Source of the DNA: Lumbricus rubellus
Taxonomy: Eukaryota > Annelida > Clitellata > Crassiclitellata > Lumbricidae
Direction: 5' to 3'
DNA: 64,000 bases
Assembly: GCA_945859605.1 (NCBI GenBank)
Contig: OX243814.1
Coordinates: forward strand, 35,210,452 to 35,274,451
The notes beneath the pieces were generated by a model, which was given only the letters and a program-made list of their open reading frames with translations, was not told where the DNA came from and ran no database searches. How positions within the stretch are numbered: the stretch's first letter is position 1; every line of letters starts with the position of its first letter. Of this stretch, positions 34,701 to 45,357 are shown one piece after another. The position numbers were made by a program, and so were the translations under genes.

Positions 34701-37700
34701 ATAACTCGAATAAAGCGACATATGCCAGAGAACATGACTGCAACAGTTCTCAAATATCTTTAAAAAGAAGGATTTTGAGCTCAGACCTTCGGGCTATTTG
34801 CCCAGTGTCCATATACTACCAAACATACATTAAAAGACTTGCCAGTAAAAAGCAAGCACAGAAATTTAAATTCAAGGCAAAAGATTAGTTTTCAAATCTT
34901 TTGCTATTTTTCTTCTCTATAAACTTAAGTGACAACAGAAACTGCATTGAAGGAATCATAACCAAAAACGACAACAACAGCAAAATCTCCATGGTGTTAA
35001 GTGGTATCGCACTCCTCAGCTTAGGCCCTCTGTGAGATTGTCGTGTAAAACCTCACAACACGGACAGCGTGAGTGAACTAGACAGACATTCAAGACATTA
35101 GCTGCACTTTTTTAACACAATATAACTTACATCTGTGCTTCCTCAGGCGTATCGTAGATGACACTCACATACGGTCCAGAGGCTGAATTAGCTGGAAGAA
35201 AAACCCAATCAGCATTAACACAGAAGACTATGTTTACCCTGTGGTCATTTAAAAAAAGCACTGCCACAGAGTGACCTCCGTATTTTCGTTGTGATGTATA
35301 GTAGTATGGTCTATCAACAAGATAAGAGACTTACACATGTAGCATCTGACCATTTCACACAACGGCTTAAACTTACAGTTTCACACATTGCTTCAAAAAG
35401 CAAGTCACTTGTCCAGTCAGGCACCAAGTTAATGAAGTTATACCAAAGAAACTTTTATCCTGGAGAGACTGACCATGAATTTTGCATCGTAAAAAGCATA
35501 AATAAAAGACCTGACCCTACCTAGTTAAGCTTCTCTCGATGCAATCCTACAGTGCCATCTCTTGTCATTAGTCACTACACAGCGATTTAATTACGCGAGA
35601 CAGAACATTTAACCCTTTACCGGTTCATTTTTCCCCGTTAAGCCCGTGTTTTCAGCGGATATTCTCGGGGCAAACGGGAAAAGGGTTAAAAGATGCAGCA
35701 GCTTTGCCTTGCCGAACCACTTCTCAGTCTTAATCTAAGAACAAATAAATGTTCCTGTCTAACACTCGAAGAACTTTGGAAATCAGCCTCGACTCCAAAA
35801 ATGAGTCTGTAATATTAGCTGAAAATCTGGCATTTCGACAGTCACCTTTTAAAAGCTCATCATAAGTCCACTCTAAGAAATTGACCGGCAAACAAGATGC
35901 TTCTGGGTCATTCCGTGCCAAATCAACCGATGCCTCCCACTCTCCGATCCAGATTTTCTTGATATTTTCACCAAAAATCAATTATCATCTGGTATGAAGA
36001 ACTGGAAAGTTTCAAGTGTCCAAAGTGAAAACTGACTGAGTTATGGGGTACTGAAGTTGGTGGGGGTAGGCCGAAAATTGAATGCGAATTTGCGTCTGCA
36101 AAATTTCTTCCATTTTCACACGTTAATAACTTTTGATCTATGGCAGCTAAAAACATTTGGTTTTCAGTTTTCAGTTCTGTGCGTAGCATAGATTGACAAG
36201 ATCAAGTAATATTTGCTGTCTTTGATAAAAGGAATTAATAAGAATTTTTTTAAAGTGTCAAAATATTTCTTGCCGAGCCCATTTTTGTCATGTTTGCAGA
36301 CCCACTACACTGGGAGAATATGCTAGAAAGGAATAATTTTTGTGTGGTTTTATTCACCTATTAGTGGAGTCTTAAATGTGTTATTTATTTTTGTCTGGGT
36401 TGAAAGGAAATGCTGTGGAACTTTGCCAAAAACCCTTCATCTCCGTGACAGGGGTCACTTTCAACTGACCAAATGGGCATGTGGACCACCTGCAAAACAA
36501 GTCAAACACCCATCATTGGAAAGCCTGAAGAAAAACCTTTTTACTGATACAAATCTCTTGTTGGTGCTCTTAAGAAAAAGTTATTAAATGATTTTTTCAA
36601 AGTACGTGATTTTTAATGCGAATTTGCGTCTGCAAATTTTTTCACCATTTTCAGACGTAAATAATTCTTGATCCAGAGCAGCTAAACACATTTGGTTTTC
36701 AGTTTCCAGTTCTGTGCATAGCATGGATTGGCATGGTCAAGTAATATTTGCTCTGATTGATATGAGGAATTAATAAGAATTTTTGAAAAGTGTCGAAATA
36801 TTTATTACCGAGGTCATTTTTTTCATGTTTGCAGACACACTACACTGGCAACACATGCAAGAAAGCTATCACTTTTGTGTGGTTTTATTCACCTATTAGT
36901 GGAGTCTTAAATGTGTAATTTATTTTGTGTTTTGATCTACAGGAACTGCTGCAGCACCTTGCCAAAAACCCTTCATCTCCGTGACAGTGGTCACTTTCAA
37001 CTGACCAAATGGGCATGTGGGACACCTGCTAAACAAGTCAAGCACCCACCATTGGAAAGCTTGAAGAAAACCATTTTTACTGATGCCAACCTCTTGTTGG
37101 TGCTCTTAAGAATAAGTTATAAAATAAATTAATATAAATTGAAACTTTCCAGTTCTTCATACCAGATGATAATTGATTTTTGGTGAAAATATCAAGAAAA
37201 TCTGGATCGGAGAGTGGGAAAAAGTTGGATTTTTGGTTGATTTGGCGCGGAATGACCCTTCTGAGGTTTTAGAAAAATGTTAAAGGTAAAGTGGTGTGAC
37301 CATTTGTTTGGGAATCAATAAACAAACGTAACAGCCTACACCAAAAAACTTGAAATGATGTCATGTAATGTTATTAAAGTTACAAAAACTACAATTACAG
37401 CATGCACAGATGTCAAATATCTCAAATATCTTTAATAAGAAGGATTTTTAAGGTCAACGGAGTCTGAATCACCACAGTTCACCAACTAATTCAGTTTATC
37501 AAATTCTGGTCAATAACTCAAAAGTATTGTCTGATAATTTCTTGAATTTGAAAAAGCTTTTGAATAAATAAATTTCCAATTTTGAAAAGATTTTTTAAAA
37601 ATTACTTAAAACCATCATTGCTGTTAACAAGATCTTCATAAGCACATTTACGTATGCTTCTAGCCATGGGTGCCTATAAAAATTTTAACAGGAGGGGGCA

Positions 37701-40700
37701 AAACACAATGGTCATGGCTAAATGTTTTAGCAACAGCTTGAAAAATGCAAAGCAAAAGAAGATGGGTATTTTATCACACACATTTCAAAATTTATATAAA
37801 ATTTTCAGTTTCACTTTGTGTATCATTAGGACCATAAATTTTAACCCAATAGCAGATACAAACCCATACTCATAAAAACATCAAAATCTTGGTCAGAAAC
37901 CATAACAAAAAAAACTACAAGTCATAAACACTTGAAATATTTTTTTATTAAAGTGTTACTTTTTGCAAGTAACACAGCAACATTCAAATACGGCACACAA
38001 AGCGTTAACAAATTATAAAAAAATTCAAAAAATTATTTTCCAGCTAGTATTCTTCAGGAAATATGCAGACCTGTATATAACTTGATAAAGACACATATTT
38101 TATGTTGACCCGAGAGCAAGCTAAATTCGTGTAGCAGTCCAAGACGAGACCAGGATGGAGATCCTGGTTCTCCGAGACAAGGCGGAGGAAGACAACACGA
38201 AATCCGAGACATCCATCAAAGTAAATTTTATTTCCAGCACTTTAAGTTTTGTTGTATTGAGTTCTTATTTTATTTAGGAGGCTTAGCAGTGATCATTTGA
38301 TTTGTTGAAAACACACTTGGAATCTATTTGCATCTATTCTTTGCTACATAATTTTAATTATTTATTTATTTCTCGTATTTGCTACAGCGCCCCTTCAAGC
38401 TCCCTATACAGAGGCGCTCCCGATTACAGTGCAGACAATGCATAAGAGTTCCATGGCACCAAACCCACCACTACGCCCCACAATTTTACCTGTAATCAAG
38501 ATAAATTATTATTGCATACATGAACTTAGCATGTTCTAGCTTGTGCACAACCTCACAGCTTAAAATGAATCATTTAAAACAATAATGCCGTAGCCCTTGT
38601 ACTGAAGATAGCTACCTACATCGCCATATGTCAAATTTTTGCCAAATTGCAGAGCAGGAATTGCAGGTACTTTGAAAATGAGATTGAAATCTGAAATGCT
38701 AATGGATTAAGTGTAAATGCATCAATCACGTTATGATAACATCAGTAACTAACTTCTGGTAACAGAGCATCATACAAGTGGAGGCACTCAAGGGCAGCTT
38801 TGCAAATTTTTTCAACCTGTTGCACACAATGGTTTTGGGACTAGCACAAGAAACGTCAATATACATTATACAAGACTAAGACCTCATGCCGGAGCTTCAC
38901 ACGAGACCAGAGACATCATGCCGTGAGACCGGAACAAAATTAAGCATAAGCGCCTTCGTGAGATTCTTGTTAAGGCGCTATATAAATGATCATAATTATA
39001 CATACATACATACATACATACATAAGATGTTCTTCCACCAAGATGATATGCTAAGTAATTAATTACACCATAAGACTGCACGATATCCGAAGACCAAGGT
39101 ATCTTCATGATTAATTGCGATCAATCATTTTAAAATATTTTCATTAAATTTTAGCCATCAAACAAAACAATAAACTCCAAAACCATCGATTGTAAAGCAA
39201 ACAGAGAGATAGATTCAAATTAAAACAACCTGCATGCTGCAATGTATTCATAGGGTTTCAAACAAAGTAAATACAACTGTCAAACTCGTTTAATACGTTT
39301 ATGGATAAGAAAAATTCACAAAACAGGACCAGTAATCGCAGGAGACCAAGTATCACAGGTTGTTGGTTAGTTAAAAAATTAGCACCATATAATTTAAACT
39401 ACCTCAGACAAGTTCAGATTATTCAATGAAAATGTTTTATAAAGATATTCAATTCCACTCTGCCTATCCATTGACTATAAGCCAGGAACTTGCACACAAA
39501 GTGGTCTTGAGCACGGATATCAACAGCAGATTAAAACTGGAATCTATGTCTCAAGCACCATATACTCGAGTCAATGAAATGCATGCTAGAACAGGTCTTG
39601 TAAGCCATTGATAACTAGAAAATTTATATTTAAAAGGAAATGACAATAAAATTCTTGCATTTGGTAACAAAAAGGGAAAGTTATAAACAATCACTAAAAG
39701 CAGATGTTACGACAGACATAGAAGTAAACTTAAGAAATTGTTATCTAAATTTTTTGTGAATTTGATGCATGCTAAACAGGAAATCAATGAAAAAAATTGA
39801 ACAGTGGTTTGTATTAGTGAAAAAAGCAAGTTCAGCTTTGAAAATAAAGTGTAGTTAGCGACTGCATTGAAACTTGACTATTTGTGAAGAGAGATAAGAC
39901 CTGAATAATGTCAAAATCAAAGACACTTGCAAGGTAGGTCAAGCAAGCACAACACTTAACCATTTCAAAGAAGCGTATACTGTTGCCATTGTCTTAAAGC
40001 TCTTTCTCGAATTGAGAAGACACAGCAGTGAAAGACCGTAAGAGGAGGCAACACAAACAGCCTACCTATTGTGAACTTCTTCAGTGTGCCATATTCACTA
40101 AGCAGTTGCTCTATTCCATCTTTCGTATACGGATTCGGCAAATTGTGGATCTCGAGACGATTACTGGGTCTGTCACCAGAGGGATACAAGGCATAGTTTA
40201 AAATGTGTTACATACAAAAAAATGATCTAACAAATCAAAGGGATCCGGTACATGAAAGAAGTAGCCAAACAAATAAACAAATACACAAAACTAAGTAAAA
40301 AAATGACATAACGGATTTTAAAAAATCATAAACAATAAGGCGTAAAAAAAAGTGTTGTGTTTCCGGTAACGCGACCGACCCATTTTTACGGCCGCGACCC
40401 AAATATTTTTGTAAAAAATTTTTATTACAAAAAATTTTTTTTCCAAAAAATATTTTTTTTACATTTGTATTGACATAACATAAGAGACGTCAACAAAATG
40501 AAATTAATAGGACTGTTTCTAGAGCAGTTTTAGGTGCAGACAGTCGGGAAATAGGCAGTTTATACTTGCTTAGAACACGTACTTTGTTTCAGCGTGCAAA
40601 AAAGACTAGTGGGGTATACTTTTTCGGATAGTCACTGCATAAAAATATTTTACAAAATAAAAATATTTTCCGACCTACCTACCCAATTTTTTTTAGCTCT

Positions 40701-42408
40701 GTTACCGGAAACACAGCATTTTTTTTTAGGCCTAAGTAAACTTTCTTTATGTATAGTTTAATCGTACTAAACATAATTATTCCACAACAATAAACCAGGA
40801 ATCACTCGTAAAATCCCAGACCACAAACTAGATTTATATAAATGCAGCCAGTTTAAATAAGTTAACCAAATCGACCACGAAAATGAACAAAAGTTCATAA
40901 TTCAGACACCATAAGATGCAGTGCCAGCAAATTCATGCAGTAATAGCTTTAAAATATACATTATTCATGAAAAGTGTAAAATTTATTTTCAGTATTTCGA
41001 CCAGAACAGAGTTCATTTAAGATCTTTCCATTATTTCAGCATAGCACACACTACAGTCAAAAGTCAACACCATAAAAGCATAAAAAAATATTTCCCCCGG
41101 TTTAGTAAATTTACAAAGGACAAGTCCTTCGGAACAACTTCCTGAAAATCTTTTACCGTGCCATACGCAGCTCAGAGGCAATTTTATTGGATATACTTTA
41201 CGAAAATCCTTTTGTTTCACATTCATTAGCACTGGCGCACAACTTATTTTTTCAAGTGTAACGAAACTTGTAATCATACCCTAAATAAGATAATTCAGAG
41301 TCAATGCAATACAACAGTCAATCTAGCTAACATAACACGTGTATACGAGAATCAAACTTTGTGCCATGCTAAACGAAAAAGTCACTGCCTACAGGACTTG
41401 ACATTTACATCTTCACATGACACACATCACATTCACCAGAGAAATGTCTACCTGCGTCTGTTGGCAGCTGACGAGTCTTGCTGCATCAAAACACCCATAG
41501 TTTCCAATCCCTGATTGAATCCTTAAAACAAAACATAAAATAGCAGAACGGAGGCAATCAAGAACATGATTTTTGCATGTAATTACAACGACTATGTTCT
41601 ATGAATTTTGGTGCACAGTAGCAACCACACACATTACTAAATTGAAAGTCTTTGAAAGTCCAATTTAGTACCAGATGCTATGAGCAAATTAATAAATCTA
41701 TTCAACAACTCTTATCATGGAAACTCATCTTATATATTGCAGTTATCCGTTTTTAACAGAAATGACAGCCAAGTGATATGATCAGTGTTTGTATTCGCTG
41801 TGACTTGATGAAACTTAGGTCTGAATCATAAGCACTGTCCACGCTTCTGTACATTCTTTAAAAACACGAATATTATTTATTTTTTAGTAAGTTAATAAGT
41901 CTGTTCAGGTGATGCATTTTTTAAACAGCACATTATATGCACAGCTGACTTCTCAAATGAACCAAACCGCGATGCATTACCTGAATTTGCATAACATAAG
42001 TGTTTTATATATGCATGCGAACTTCTTATGCATACAACACGATTGACGATAAATGCTAATTCCGAAACCAGCCATAGCATAAATTCGTATATTGGCGCAT
42101 TACGGCATTAAATTAGCATTCGTAAGAAAGTATGAAACTCGAATATACTAGTCTCCATGATGGTCTAACACTGTATATCAGCCTAAAAACTATGCATTGT
42201 CTGTGTGAGAAAAGCCACTTTGTCATTGCAGCCCACGCGGCCAAACCTCACGACCGGCCATCTTGTGGTCTCAGTGTATCACAACGTTCTTTATCTAGCC
42301 AGAGTAACACACATTTGGAGCAAACTTTCTCAACACTGACACTGCTAATCAGTCTAACAGAATACCAGACCGGAGCAGAGTATCATTAAGAAGCCTCTTA
42401 CCGTTCAT
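13581..42408 (-). CDS. IGF2BP: Insulin-like growth factor 2 mRNA-binding protein (Imp/IGF2BP), complete, 16 coding exons
   Basis: The exons join in frame from ATG (42408-42406) to TAG (13583-13581), giving 537 aa; vertebrate paralogues are about 580. Order: short N terminus, one RRM (about 30-99; RNP2-like LEIHNLP, weak RNP1), an Arg/Gly/Pro linker, KH1 (GRKG 147-150), KH2 (GKEG 227-230), a Gly/Pro/Met linker with a nine-Pro run (329-337), KH3 (GAGG 367-370), KH4 (GKAG 449-452), and a Gln/Pro tail. All four GxxG loops needed for RNA contact are present. The family binds and localises or stabilises cytoplasmic mRNAs in RNP granules. The first RRM of vertebrate IGF2BPs is absent: the first exon encodes only Met-Asn. 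The next best family guess would be another multi-KH protein, but the RRM plus KH1-2/KH3-4 layout is diagnostic. Introns carry SINEs, MITEs and the 10.5-kb telomere-like array. Confidence 0.93.
14483..14722 (-). CDS. IGF2BP: Imp coding exon 15 (KH4)
   Basis: Residues 412-491, including IRIPKTFVGRIIGKAGKNVR and the KH4 beta strand VTVEVFGNF. Donor CAG|GTATGC. Confidence 0.93.
15301..15378 (-). CDS. IGF2BP: Imp coding exon 14 (KH3 end)
   Basis: 78 nt, residues 386-411, IESKKDGDPSVERVVTIKGN then PDACWR. Phase 0 at both ends. Confidence 0.9.
15947..16150 (-). CDS. IGF2BP: Imp coding exon 13 (poly-Pro linker and KH3 GxxG)
   Basis: Residues 318-385. Nine consecutive Pro, then MQQQPGGMM and KH3 VCQISVPNAAVGAIIGAGGS. 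Donor AAC|GTTAGT. Confidence 0.92.
16892..16963 (-). CDS. IGF2BP: Imp coding exon 12 (Met/Pro linker)
   Basis: 72 nt, phase 0 at both ends, residues 294-317, PGMMMPMPLGPNAGGYYSNP. Its length and phase make it skippable in frame. Confidence 0.82.
17575..17815 (+). mobile_element. CR1-like LINE 3' end, degenerate
   Basis: Decayed reading with LQSATGSQWN-like remnants of the RT C terminus, followed by the same terminal block as the LINE at 31916: GGGAGCACTTCTGAGTAGC and AACAGGTGCCATACAAAT. Located in an Imp intron, opposite strand. Confidence 0.65.
17874..18009 (-). CDS. IGF2BP: Imp coding exon 11 (KH2 end)
   Basis: Residues 248-293: AQEMAALFPDRVIAIRGTID and a helix ending QDQGQNM. The acceptor TTTCCAG at 18010 gives the correct phase. 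The nearer CTCAG acceptor would break the frame. Confidence 0.88.
18387..18460. mobile_element. Hairpin MITE flanked by TTAA (left of a pair)
   Basis: CACGTTGACCGCC against GGCGGTCAACGCG, flanked by TTAA at 18383-18386 and 18461-18464. 74 bp. Confidence 0.7.
18465..18526. mobile_element. Hairpin MITE flanked by TTAA (right of a pair)
   Basis: CCCTTTAATGCCG against CGGCATTAAAGGG, flanked by TTAA at 18461-18464 and 18527-18530. 62 bp. It shares one TTAA with its neighbour. A TTAA target suggests a piggyBac-like mobiliser. Confidence 0.75.
18625..18741 (-). CDS. IGF2BP: Imp coding exon 10 (KH2, GxxG)
   Basis: Residues 209-248 with GEIMLKMITDDRYCGRIIGK and EGKMIKKI. Donor AA|GTGAGT. Confidence 0.92.
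19517..19611 (-). CDS. IGF2BP: Imp coding exon 9 (KH1 end)
   Basis: Residues 178-209, VISIFGQPENCTNACKEILQ and onward. Donor GG|GTTGGT is weak but gives the phase required by exon 10. Confidence 0.85.
19817..20026 (+). mobile_element. SINE family A, copy 1
   Basis: Head GGGGCATGGTGATGCAGGGG, a B box-like GCGTTCGAATACACC, the body CAAGTCCTTCGCTCACAATT, then GGGAGCATCTCTGAGCAG and GGGGTGCTTAT with (CATA)n. Full-length but diverged. Confidence 0.8.
20211..20253 (-). CDS. IGF2BP: Imp coding exon 8 (KH1 middle)
   Basis: 43-nt exon, residues 163-177, VDVHGKENTGLIEK, aligned with the IDVHRKEN segment typical of the family. Confidence 0.88.
20390..20725. mobile_element. TIR MITE in an Imp intron
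   Basis: Left end CAGGGCTGAAAGTGAGCCGG; right end ...CAAACCACTTTCAGCCCTGG. The termini CAGGGCTGAAAGTG and CACTTTCAGCCCTG are inverted repeats, the usual form of a hAT-like or mariner-like MITE. No coding sequence. Confidence 0.75.
21083..21169 (-). CDS. IGF2BP: Imp coding exon 7 (KH1, GxxG)
   Basis: Residues 134-163 with IMVPSEYVGAIIGRKGQTIK and SITQRCKA. Lies only about 240 bp from the edge of the telomere-like array in the preceding intron. Confidence 0.93.
21407..31914. repeat. Telomere-like higher-order tandem array (30-bp unit of five hexamers)
   Basis: About 350 tandem units. The basic unit is five hexamers in the order CCCTAA / CCCTAG / CTCTAA / CCCTAA / CAGAAA on the plus strand, that is TTAGGG and close variants on the minus strand. 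Units of 18, 24 and 36 bp occur where a hexamer is lost or gained. Every spacing measured between diagnostic variants is a multiple of 6. The GTTGTAACACTAAC variant starts at 21781, 22363, 23341, 24685, 25315, 27271, 28615, 29275 and 30493. Spacings of 3930 bp recur (23341/27271, 24685/28615, 22948/26878), so a 3.9-kb block has been duplicated. The array lies wholly inside Imp intron 6, flanked by unique sequence, so it is not a chromosome end. Confidence 0.98.
31915..32756 (+). mobile_element. 5'-truncated CR1-like non-LTR retrotransposon inserted in the array
   Basis: An uninterrupted frame from 31916 to the stop at 32702-32704 encodes the C-terminal part of a reverse transcriptase. Recognisable segments are TQFIWLGGRRQLE, FSSTVRDLGVTLDCELSLTQ, VHAFVTSRIDHC, VLRSAARLIGRIPKFSP, LHWLPIAQRINYRIAALVSR and WNDLPSNL. 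The 3' UTR has GGGAGCGCCTCTGAGTAG, GAGGCGCTATATAAATTC and a (TGAA)n-type tail. The frame is still open, so the insertion is young. Array units resume directly after the tail. Confidence 0.92.
32757..32813. repeat. Right remnant of the telomere-like array
   Basis: About two array units (CCCTAACCCTAACAGAAAC..., CCCTAGCTCTAA...) immediately right of the LINE tail, showing the LINE split the array. Confidence 0.9.
33120..33229 (-). CDS. IGF2BP: Imp coding exon 6 (RRM end and RG/P linker)
   Basis: Residues 98-134: VEIM closes the RRM, then NNNPASGRLNRGGRPTRNPG and a Gly/Pro linker into KH1. Confidence 0.85.
33807..33855 (-). CDS. IGF2BP: Imp coding exon 5 (RRM, helix 2)
   Basis: Residues 81-97, AFEKLNNFAYEGSQLS, which fits RRM helix 2 and loop 5. 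A 49-nt exon. Confidence 0.85.
34294..34526 (+). mobile_element. SINE family A, copy 2
   Basis: Head GGGGCACGGTGGTGTAGTGG, a tRNA-like A box region and B box-like GGCTCGAATCCACC. Then the body CTTGGGCAAGTCCTTCACTC, the LINE-like 3' block GGGAGCGCCTCTGAGCAG ... GGGGTGCTAT, and a (CATA)n tail. Best-preserved copy. Confidence 0.88.
35131..35191 (-). CDS. IGF2BP: Imp coding exon 4 (RRM, beta3)
   Basis: Residues 61-81, NSASGPYVSVIYDTPEEAQ. The RNP1 position reads PYVSVIYD, so it is degenerate and may bind RNA weakly. Donor AT|GTAAGT. Confidence 0.85.
35613..35685. mobile_element. Hairpin MITE flanked by TTAA
   Basis: CCCTTTACCGGTT against AACGGGAAAAGGG, TTAA at 35609-35612 and 35686-35689. Same terminal CCCTTT as 18465-18526. 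Confidence 0.7.
35905..37258. mobile_element. TIR DNA transposon of the GGGTCATTCCG family
   Basis: Inverted ends of over 100 bp (GGGTCATTCCGTGCCAAATC left, matching ...GCGCGGAATGACCC right) with 4-bp target duplication TTCT at 35901-35904 and 37259-37262. The interior is a tandem dimer of about 540 bp (36077 and 36619 start the two units). Each unit has an open stretch with TLPKTLHLRD.GHFQLTKWACG. Superfamily not assigned. Confidence 0.85.
38383..38493 (-). mobile_element. SINE family A, partial copy
   Basis: Minus strand reads TTGTGGGGCGTAGTGGTGGG, then GGGAGCGCCTCTG and GGGGCGCTGTAGC. The middle with the B box is missing. Confidence 0.7.
38925..39025 (+). mobile_element. LINE/SINE 3' tail fragment with (CATA)n
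   Basis: GTTAAGGCGCTATATAAATG followed by a (CATA)n run to 39023, matching the terminal block of the CR1-like LINE. Confidence 0.55.
40066..40169 (-). CDS. IGF2BP: Imp coding exon 3 (RRM, first half)
   Basis: Residues 26-61. Contains beta1 LEIHNLP and helix 1 (KDGIEQLLSEYGTLKKFTI). Confidence 0.9.
40348..40731. mobile_element. Harbinger-like MITE, copy 1
   Basis: Ends GGCGTAAAAAAAAGTG/TTGTGTTTCCGGTAAC and GTTACCGGAAACACAGC/TTTTTTTTTAGGCC, with a 3-bp TAA duplication. The 3-bp TWA target and GGC start point to PIF/Harbinger. In Imp intron 2. About 90% similar by eye to 49577-49979. Confidence 0.82.
41452..41521 (-). CDS. IGF2BP: Imp coding exon 2
   Basis: Encodes FNQGLETMGVLMQQDSSAAN and RR, residues 3-26, a disordered N-terminal leader. 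Donor AG|GTAGAC. Confidence 0.8.
42402..42408 (-). CDS. IGF2BP: Imp coding exon 1 (start)
   Basis: ATGAACG|GTAAGA: Met, Asn and one base of Gly. The context CCAAATGA is acceptable. The 5' UTR continues upstream on the minus strand (42409 and above). The start is supported by exact phase match with exon 2. Confidence 0.75.
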
Positions 42409-43920
42409 TTGGATGATATTTTCAAGAAGCAAATGGAACAGAAATTAAAATGTCGGCGGTAGCACGCGTTCAGCAACGGGAGAAGAATAGATGGTAACCC
42501 TCTTTAAAAGACAAAGCCCATCTCTCATTTTCAGTTAGTTTATTTCTGAAGAATACGGTCCTCCAGCATCCTTCTCAAGATGCGCATAAAAATGTATTGT
42601 TCTAGTAAGGGCAATTACCCGTTATCAGATTATTATTACGGGACTATTTTGGCAGCGGATTCACTTCGGTCTTAGTCAATTCGACCACAAGGCAGTGCTC
42701 GCTACGGAACGGTTCTTACAAGCAGTTGTCTGCACTAATTGAGAGCAGGGATGGTCAGGTTCAAACACACACCTTTAGAATAAACGTTTCATCGCTAAAT
42801 ATTTAAAAGGATTTTGTATCTTAACCCAGTTATACGCAGTGCCACTTTGACCTGCGAAAGGCCAAATTTCGTCAATAATACTGTCACACAAAACATGCAC
42901 TCTCATTTTGTTTATGCTGTCACACCTTTGCCATCAATGGAGCAGCCGGATTTTGGATCCGTTCGCGCCGAAGACACGTGTGTTTCATTGTTTTCCAACC
43001 TCGGGAAACGTACGTGGACCAATAAAATACGACAAACTTTCGAGTTCTGTCGCAGATGTGATGCTTAAGAAGCGATCCTAGACATTTACTAAGTTTGTCT
43101 GGGATGCTATCGTTCTACGAGTAGCTGCGTAAGGTGATGGGGAATAGAAGACATGCAAGTACTGTGAAAGAGCGTGAAACAATTGAGTCACCACTCATAG
43201 TGATTGTTTTAATGTGCTGATAACTTGAGAAGTAGCCTACAGCGATGAAAAGCTGTTTCAGCAGTGCTTACTGTGCCGATAATCAAAATAAGGCTTTGTA
43301 ATTGAATGTAATCCATTATTCATATTTATGATTTCGCGCTCACCATCGTATTGAATACTAGGTCAATGCATATTGCTGGTAGTATCGTGGTAGTCATGGT
43401 TGACCTACGATTATGCCTACCGCGCTGCTTGTATGGCGGATTAATAATTGGTGACTGTAGCGAAGAAGTCGGCCTACATTATGCAGTTTTACTCCCTGGG
43501 AATTGGGACCGTCCATAAATGACGTCACGCACCCAGAGGCACACATCGGACTCTCCGGATACTGAGATTCCTGACCTTTGCATATATACTTTGTTCTGAT
43601 TAAGCGCATGTGAATAAGTTCGTTCCCGCTAAACAGCTTTTTGTGGGCATAGGCGCAACCACCCTATGGGACCCACGGGACGCGTCCCCCCAACTTTTGA
43701 GTGGTCTCCTTACTTAAGTTACTTTATTATTATGGTCCCCAACTTTTAGGACGTGATTCATTATGGTCCCTCCCAACTTTTAGGACGTGATTGCACCTGT
43801 TTGTGGGCACTGTAGACTTTCTGGTCTTACGATGACGTCCTAAGTTACGTTGTCTTTTATGGACGGCCCTTTCGTTATCGTAGTGAAATTGCTAATTGGT
43901 GTGCTATTTTGCTCATCTGT
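42409..43920. other. Upstream region of Imp, no further exon identified
   Basis: Holds the Imp 5' UTR and probably its promoter on the minus strand. No TATA box or splice-linked upstream exon can be placed with confidence. Near 43680-43800 a short GGTCCC..CCAACTTTTAGGACGTGATT motif is directly repeated. Confidence 0.4.
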
Positions 43921-44292
43921 GGCGCCGCACACAGAAATGAGCATTAAGTCGGATATTACACGTCAGAGATATTAGGGAGTGCTTGTGATTTTTTATTTTT
44001 ATATAAAATTTTACCTAAAAAATTTGTGATAATTTTTTTCACTTTTTTTATAAGACATGTTGCTAAGCTATTTTAATGCTCTTGTTATGCAATTTATTCT
44101 TTTAATTTATTAAATTTAATTAATTAATGAAATTGGATCACTTTTTTCATTATATCTTCGGTTATAATTAAGCTAGAGCAATAATTTTTGTGTTATTTTG
44201 ATGCCTCAGACAGACAAGGCCTCTGAAATGATGCATCAAACTCAATATCTTGGAAAATCACCTTAATGCTCATTTCAGTGTGCGGCACCACA
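43920..44292. mobile_element. TIR MITE (GTGGCGCCGCACAC ends)
   Basis: Left TGTGGCGCCGCACACAGAAA and right ...TTTCAGTGTGCGGCACCACA form about 30-bp inverted ends that continue through ATGAGCATTAAG. The interior is very AT-rich. Confidence 0.8.
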
Positions 44293-45357
44293 ATTATTCT
44301 AAACTAATTCCTATCTCTTTCCGGTCTATGCTATAGCCTACTATTCTGTTATTTATCCTTATTTAACCTACTGCAATTTAATTTGGACCTCCACTTACAA
44401 ATCTAATCTTGTGAGACTAGTCACTCTTCAAAAATATGCAATCCGATTTATAGCTATTATTTCTTGCTGAGCCCACACGGCTCTGTACTTCAAGGAATTT
44501 AGATTATTAAAGATCGATCAAATTAGGCACTTGCAAATAGAGTTTATGTACCACTATAACCATGGCCTTTTACCACTTGTATTTAAATAAATTGCAATAA
44601 AAATGTGTAAAACTTATTAAGTTCAGCAACTCAGTTCTGCTGCTCAACTATTATAATGAATAACTGCACATAATTATGATTATAATTATATAATATGTTG
44701 CACTGACATCAGCTTATCCTGTTGCTCAAGATGGTCCTGAATTGCTAGCCAGCACACAATTACCGATAGTAGAAATGGACACTTATTTATAACAATTCAC
44801 TCATCCAAATGGAAAATCATTTATTTTTGTAAAACAACAATGAGCCTTCACAGTCATATGCTTATAGAGTTAAAAGCATAAACTGAGGCCTTCACAAAGC
44901 ATATTAAGAGTTCTGAATAAAAACAATGTCATGTATTATTCATAAATACATAAATTTTATTTTTACATGAAGCACTGTCCGAGGCTCTGATGTGCTGCCC
45001 TACTGTTCTGCTTTTAACTTGCTCTTCAGATGACATGTTCAGCAGTCTGGTTGTCCAGGTCTTTCTAATGCTCATTGATGTAGTTGCACAGCATGCTGAC
45101 ATCTGGCTGCCAATAAAGATGACTACGCTTGTGATAATCCTCTTGCCAAGATTCACTTAGACCTAAAACATTTAAAGTATATTTACTTCCTTCATGTCTA
45201 AAATGTACAGTGCAAATTATGCACTATTAACAATCAATTGTTCAACATGATTTCACAACCCGCATAAAATATAAAAATAAACAAAACATGCAATCCGAAA
45301 GTACGCACCTACATAAGCCTGTAGTTACAGACATTAAACAACTTATAAATAAACTGA
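44293..45357. other. AT-rich intergenic, nothing recognised
   Basis: No protein-like frame; one 75-codon frame on the minus strand (44929-45156) lacks any recognisable motif. Confidence 0.4.
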
